A stretch of DNA of 64,000 nt from contig NZ_JAPEMB010000001.1 of NCBI RefSeq assembly GCF_026343125.1, positions 3,601,501-3,665,500 on the forward strand, given 5' to 3'. The stretch comes from Streptomyces sp. NBC_00094 (GTDB taxonomy: Bacteria; Actinomycetota; Actinomycetes; Streptomycetales; Streptomycetaceae). Shown piece by piece: positions 62,957-64,000 of the stretch. The stretch's first letter is position 1. Every line of letters starts with the position of its first letter. Under the pieces are notes generated by a model. The model ran no database searches and was not told where the DNA came from. It saw nothing but the letters and a program-made list of their open reading frames with translations. The translations under genes were made by a program, and so were the position numbers.

Positions 62957-64000
62957 TCAGTCCTCGGGGGTGTCCACCGGGGCGATCTCGATGCCCTTGG
63001 TGGTGTCCACGGGGGCCGACGAGCCGTTCGCCGTGCCGTTCGCGCTGTTCGTCAGGGCGAGCTCCTTGGGGGAGAGCACCGGCGGACGCGTGGACGGCGT
63101 GCGGCGGGAGGAGCCGGTCCAGGCCGGGCGGGCCGGGCGCTTGACGATGGGGGCGAAGATCTCGGCGATCTCCTCCTTGCCCAGCGTCTCCTTCTCCAGG
63201 AGGGCGAGGACCAGGTTGTCGAGAAGGTCACGGTTCTCGACGAGGATCTCCCAGGCCTCGTTGTGCGCGGTCTCGATGAGCTTCTTGACCTCTTCGTCGA
63301 CCAGCGCCGCGACCTCTTCCGAGTAGTCCCGCGGGTGCGACATCTCGCGGCCGAGGAACGGCTCCGTGTTGTCGCCGCCGAACTTGATGGCACCGAGACG
63401 CTCGGTCATCCCGTACTGCGTGACCATCGCGCGAGCCGTGGCAGTGGCCTTCTCGATGTCGTTCGCCGCGCCCGTGGTCGGGTCGTGGAAGACGAGCTCC
63501 TCGGCCGCGCGCCCGCCCAGCATGTAGGCGAGCTGGTCGAGCATCTCGTTGCGCGTGGTCGAGTACTTGTCCTCGTCCGGGAGGACCATCGTGTAGCCCA
63601 GGGCACGGCCTCGGGACAGGATGGTGATCTTGTGGACGGGGTCGGAGTTCGGCGAGGCCGCCGCGACCAGGGCGTGACCGCCCTCGTGGTACGCGGTGAT
63701 CTTCTTCTCCCGGTCCGACATGATCCGGGTCCGCTTCTGCGGGCCCGCGACCACGCGGTCGATCGCCTCGTCCAGCGCGCTGTTGTCGATCAGCTTCTGA
63801 TCGCCGCGAGCGGTGAGGAGCGCCGCCTCGTTGAGGACGTTGGAGAGGTCCGCACCGGTGAAGCCGGGGGTGCGTCGGGCGACGGCGCCGAGGTCGACGT
63901 CCGGCGCGACCGGCTTGCCCTTCTGGTGGACCTTGAGGATCTCCAGACGGCCCTGCATGTCCGGACGGTCGACGGCGATCTGCCGGTCGAAGCGGCCGGG
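62957..64000 (-). CDS. ftsH: ATP-dependent zinc metalloprotease FtsH, 5' end outside window
   Basis: The C-terminal 347 codons of FtsH; the AAA module's start and transmembrane segments are beyond the right edge. Visible are the AAA end ([18 protein letters not shown], with the arginine fingers) and the M41 zinc protease: HEGGH in [13 protein letters not shown], the third ligand Asp in [30 protein letters not shown] (partial) and a coiled coil. It degrades membrane and short-lived proteins. The C-terminal tail ([10 protein letters not shown] and [13 protein letters not shown]) is low-complexity. Confidence 0.97.
   Translation of the reverse strand, partial: PGRFDRQIAVDRPDMQGRLEILKVHQKGKPVAPDVDLGAVARRTPGFTGADLSNVLNEAALLTARGDQKLIDNSALDEAIDRVVAGPQKRTRIMSDREKKITAYHEGGHALVAAASPNSDPVHKITILSRGRALGYTMVLPDEDKYSTTRNEMLDQLAYMLGGRAAEELVFHDPTTGAANDIEKATATARAMVTQYGMTERLGAIKFGGDNTEPFLGREMSHPRDYSEEVAALVDEEVKKLIETAHNEAWEILVENRDLLDNLVLALLEKETLGKEEIAEIFAPIVKRPARPAWTGSSRRTPSTRPPVLSPKELALTNSANGTANGSSAPVDTTKGIEIAPVDTPED

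Overview
The window is a chromosomal segment of a Streptomyces-like actinomycete. It is extremely GC-rich, with nearly every codon ending in G or C, many GTG starts and little space between genes. It carries actinomycete hallmarks: sigE-cseABC, lsr2, radA-disA, clpC and the fol cluster followed by ftsH. From memory the gene order matches the core of the Streptomyces coelicolor chromosome around SCO3330-SCO3404, so most of this is conserved core with a few accessory insertions. I saw no rRNA, tRNA, CRISPR array, insertion sequence or replication origin.

Layout. 1-5000: a GlxA-type regulator (cut by the left edge) divergent from a cysteine hydrolase; proC; a two-gene ABC exporter; two small cell-surface genes. 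5000-12900: a Ser/Thr kinase with an extracellular beta-propeller, ilvD, a TetR regulator, a TIM-barrel isomerase, a Ppx/GppA phosphatase and a cysteine-rich protein. 12900-20700: a membrane protein that fuses sigma-factor-like, zinc anti-sigma-like and BACON segments; radA and disA; a secreted protein; a PAP2 phosphatase; a MutY-type glycosylase. 20700-24600: the cell-envelope stress operon sigE-cseA-cseB-cseC. 24600-33400: an efflux pump with divergent TetR regulator, a secreted M23 peptidase, a large NACHT-LRR protein (a bacterial NLR, probably anti-phage) and clpC.

33400-44400: an SCO3374-type gene overlapping lsr2, an acetyltransferase of the arginine pathway, a BlaI-like repressor, a 59-residue membrane protein, and a tight cofactor operon: a dehydrogenase-like gene, panC, nadB, nadC and coaX (pantothenate/CoA and NAD). 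A PLP-dependent lyase follows. 44400-54800: an ArsR-like regulator, a NarL-type two-component system, a MidA-type methyltransferase next to a lone nuoD paralogue, and an OpuC-like glycine betaine/choline ABC importer whose ATPase is divergent from its permeases. 54800-64000: a membrane esterase divergent from an MprF-like lysyl-phospholipid synthase; folP, an NTF2-like gene, folB, folK and a DUF3180 gene; a free-standing degenerate intein-like LAGLIDADG protein; folE; and ftsH (cut by the right edge).

Two themes run across the window. First, cell-envelope control: SigE-CseABC, the sigma/BACON fusion, M23 peptidase, MprF-like enzyme, PAP2 phosphatase and sensor kinase. Second, short tandem arrays of different sequence sit directly after the stop codons of at least eight genes, and several of them copy the last codons of the gene. 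The strongest candidates for new biology are the NACHT-LRR protein with a compositionally distinct sensor end, the sigma/anti-sigma/BACON fusion, and the splicing-dead Hint-LAGLIDADG protein in the folate cluster.
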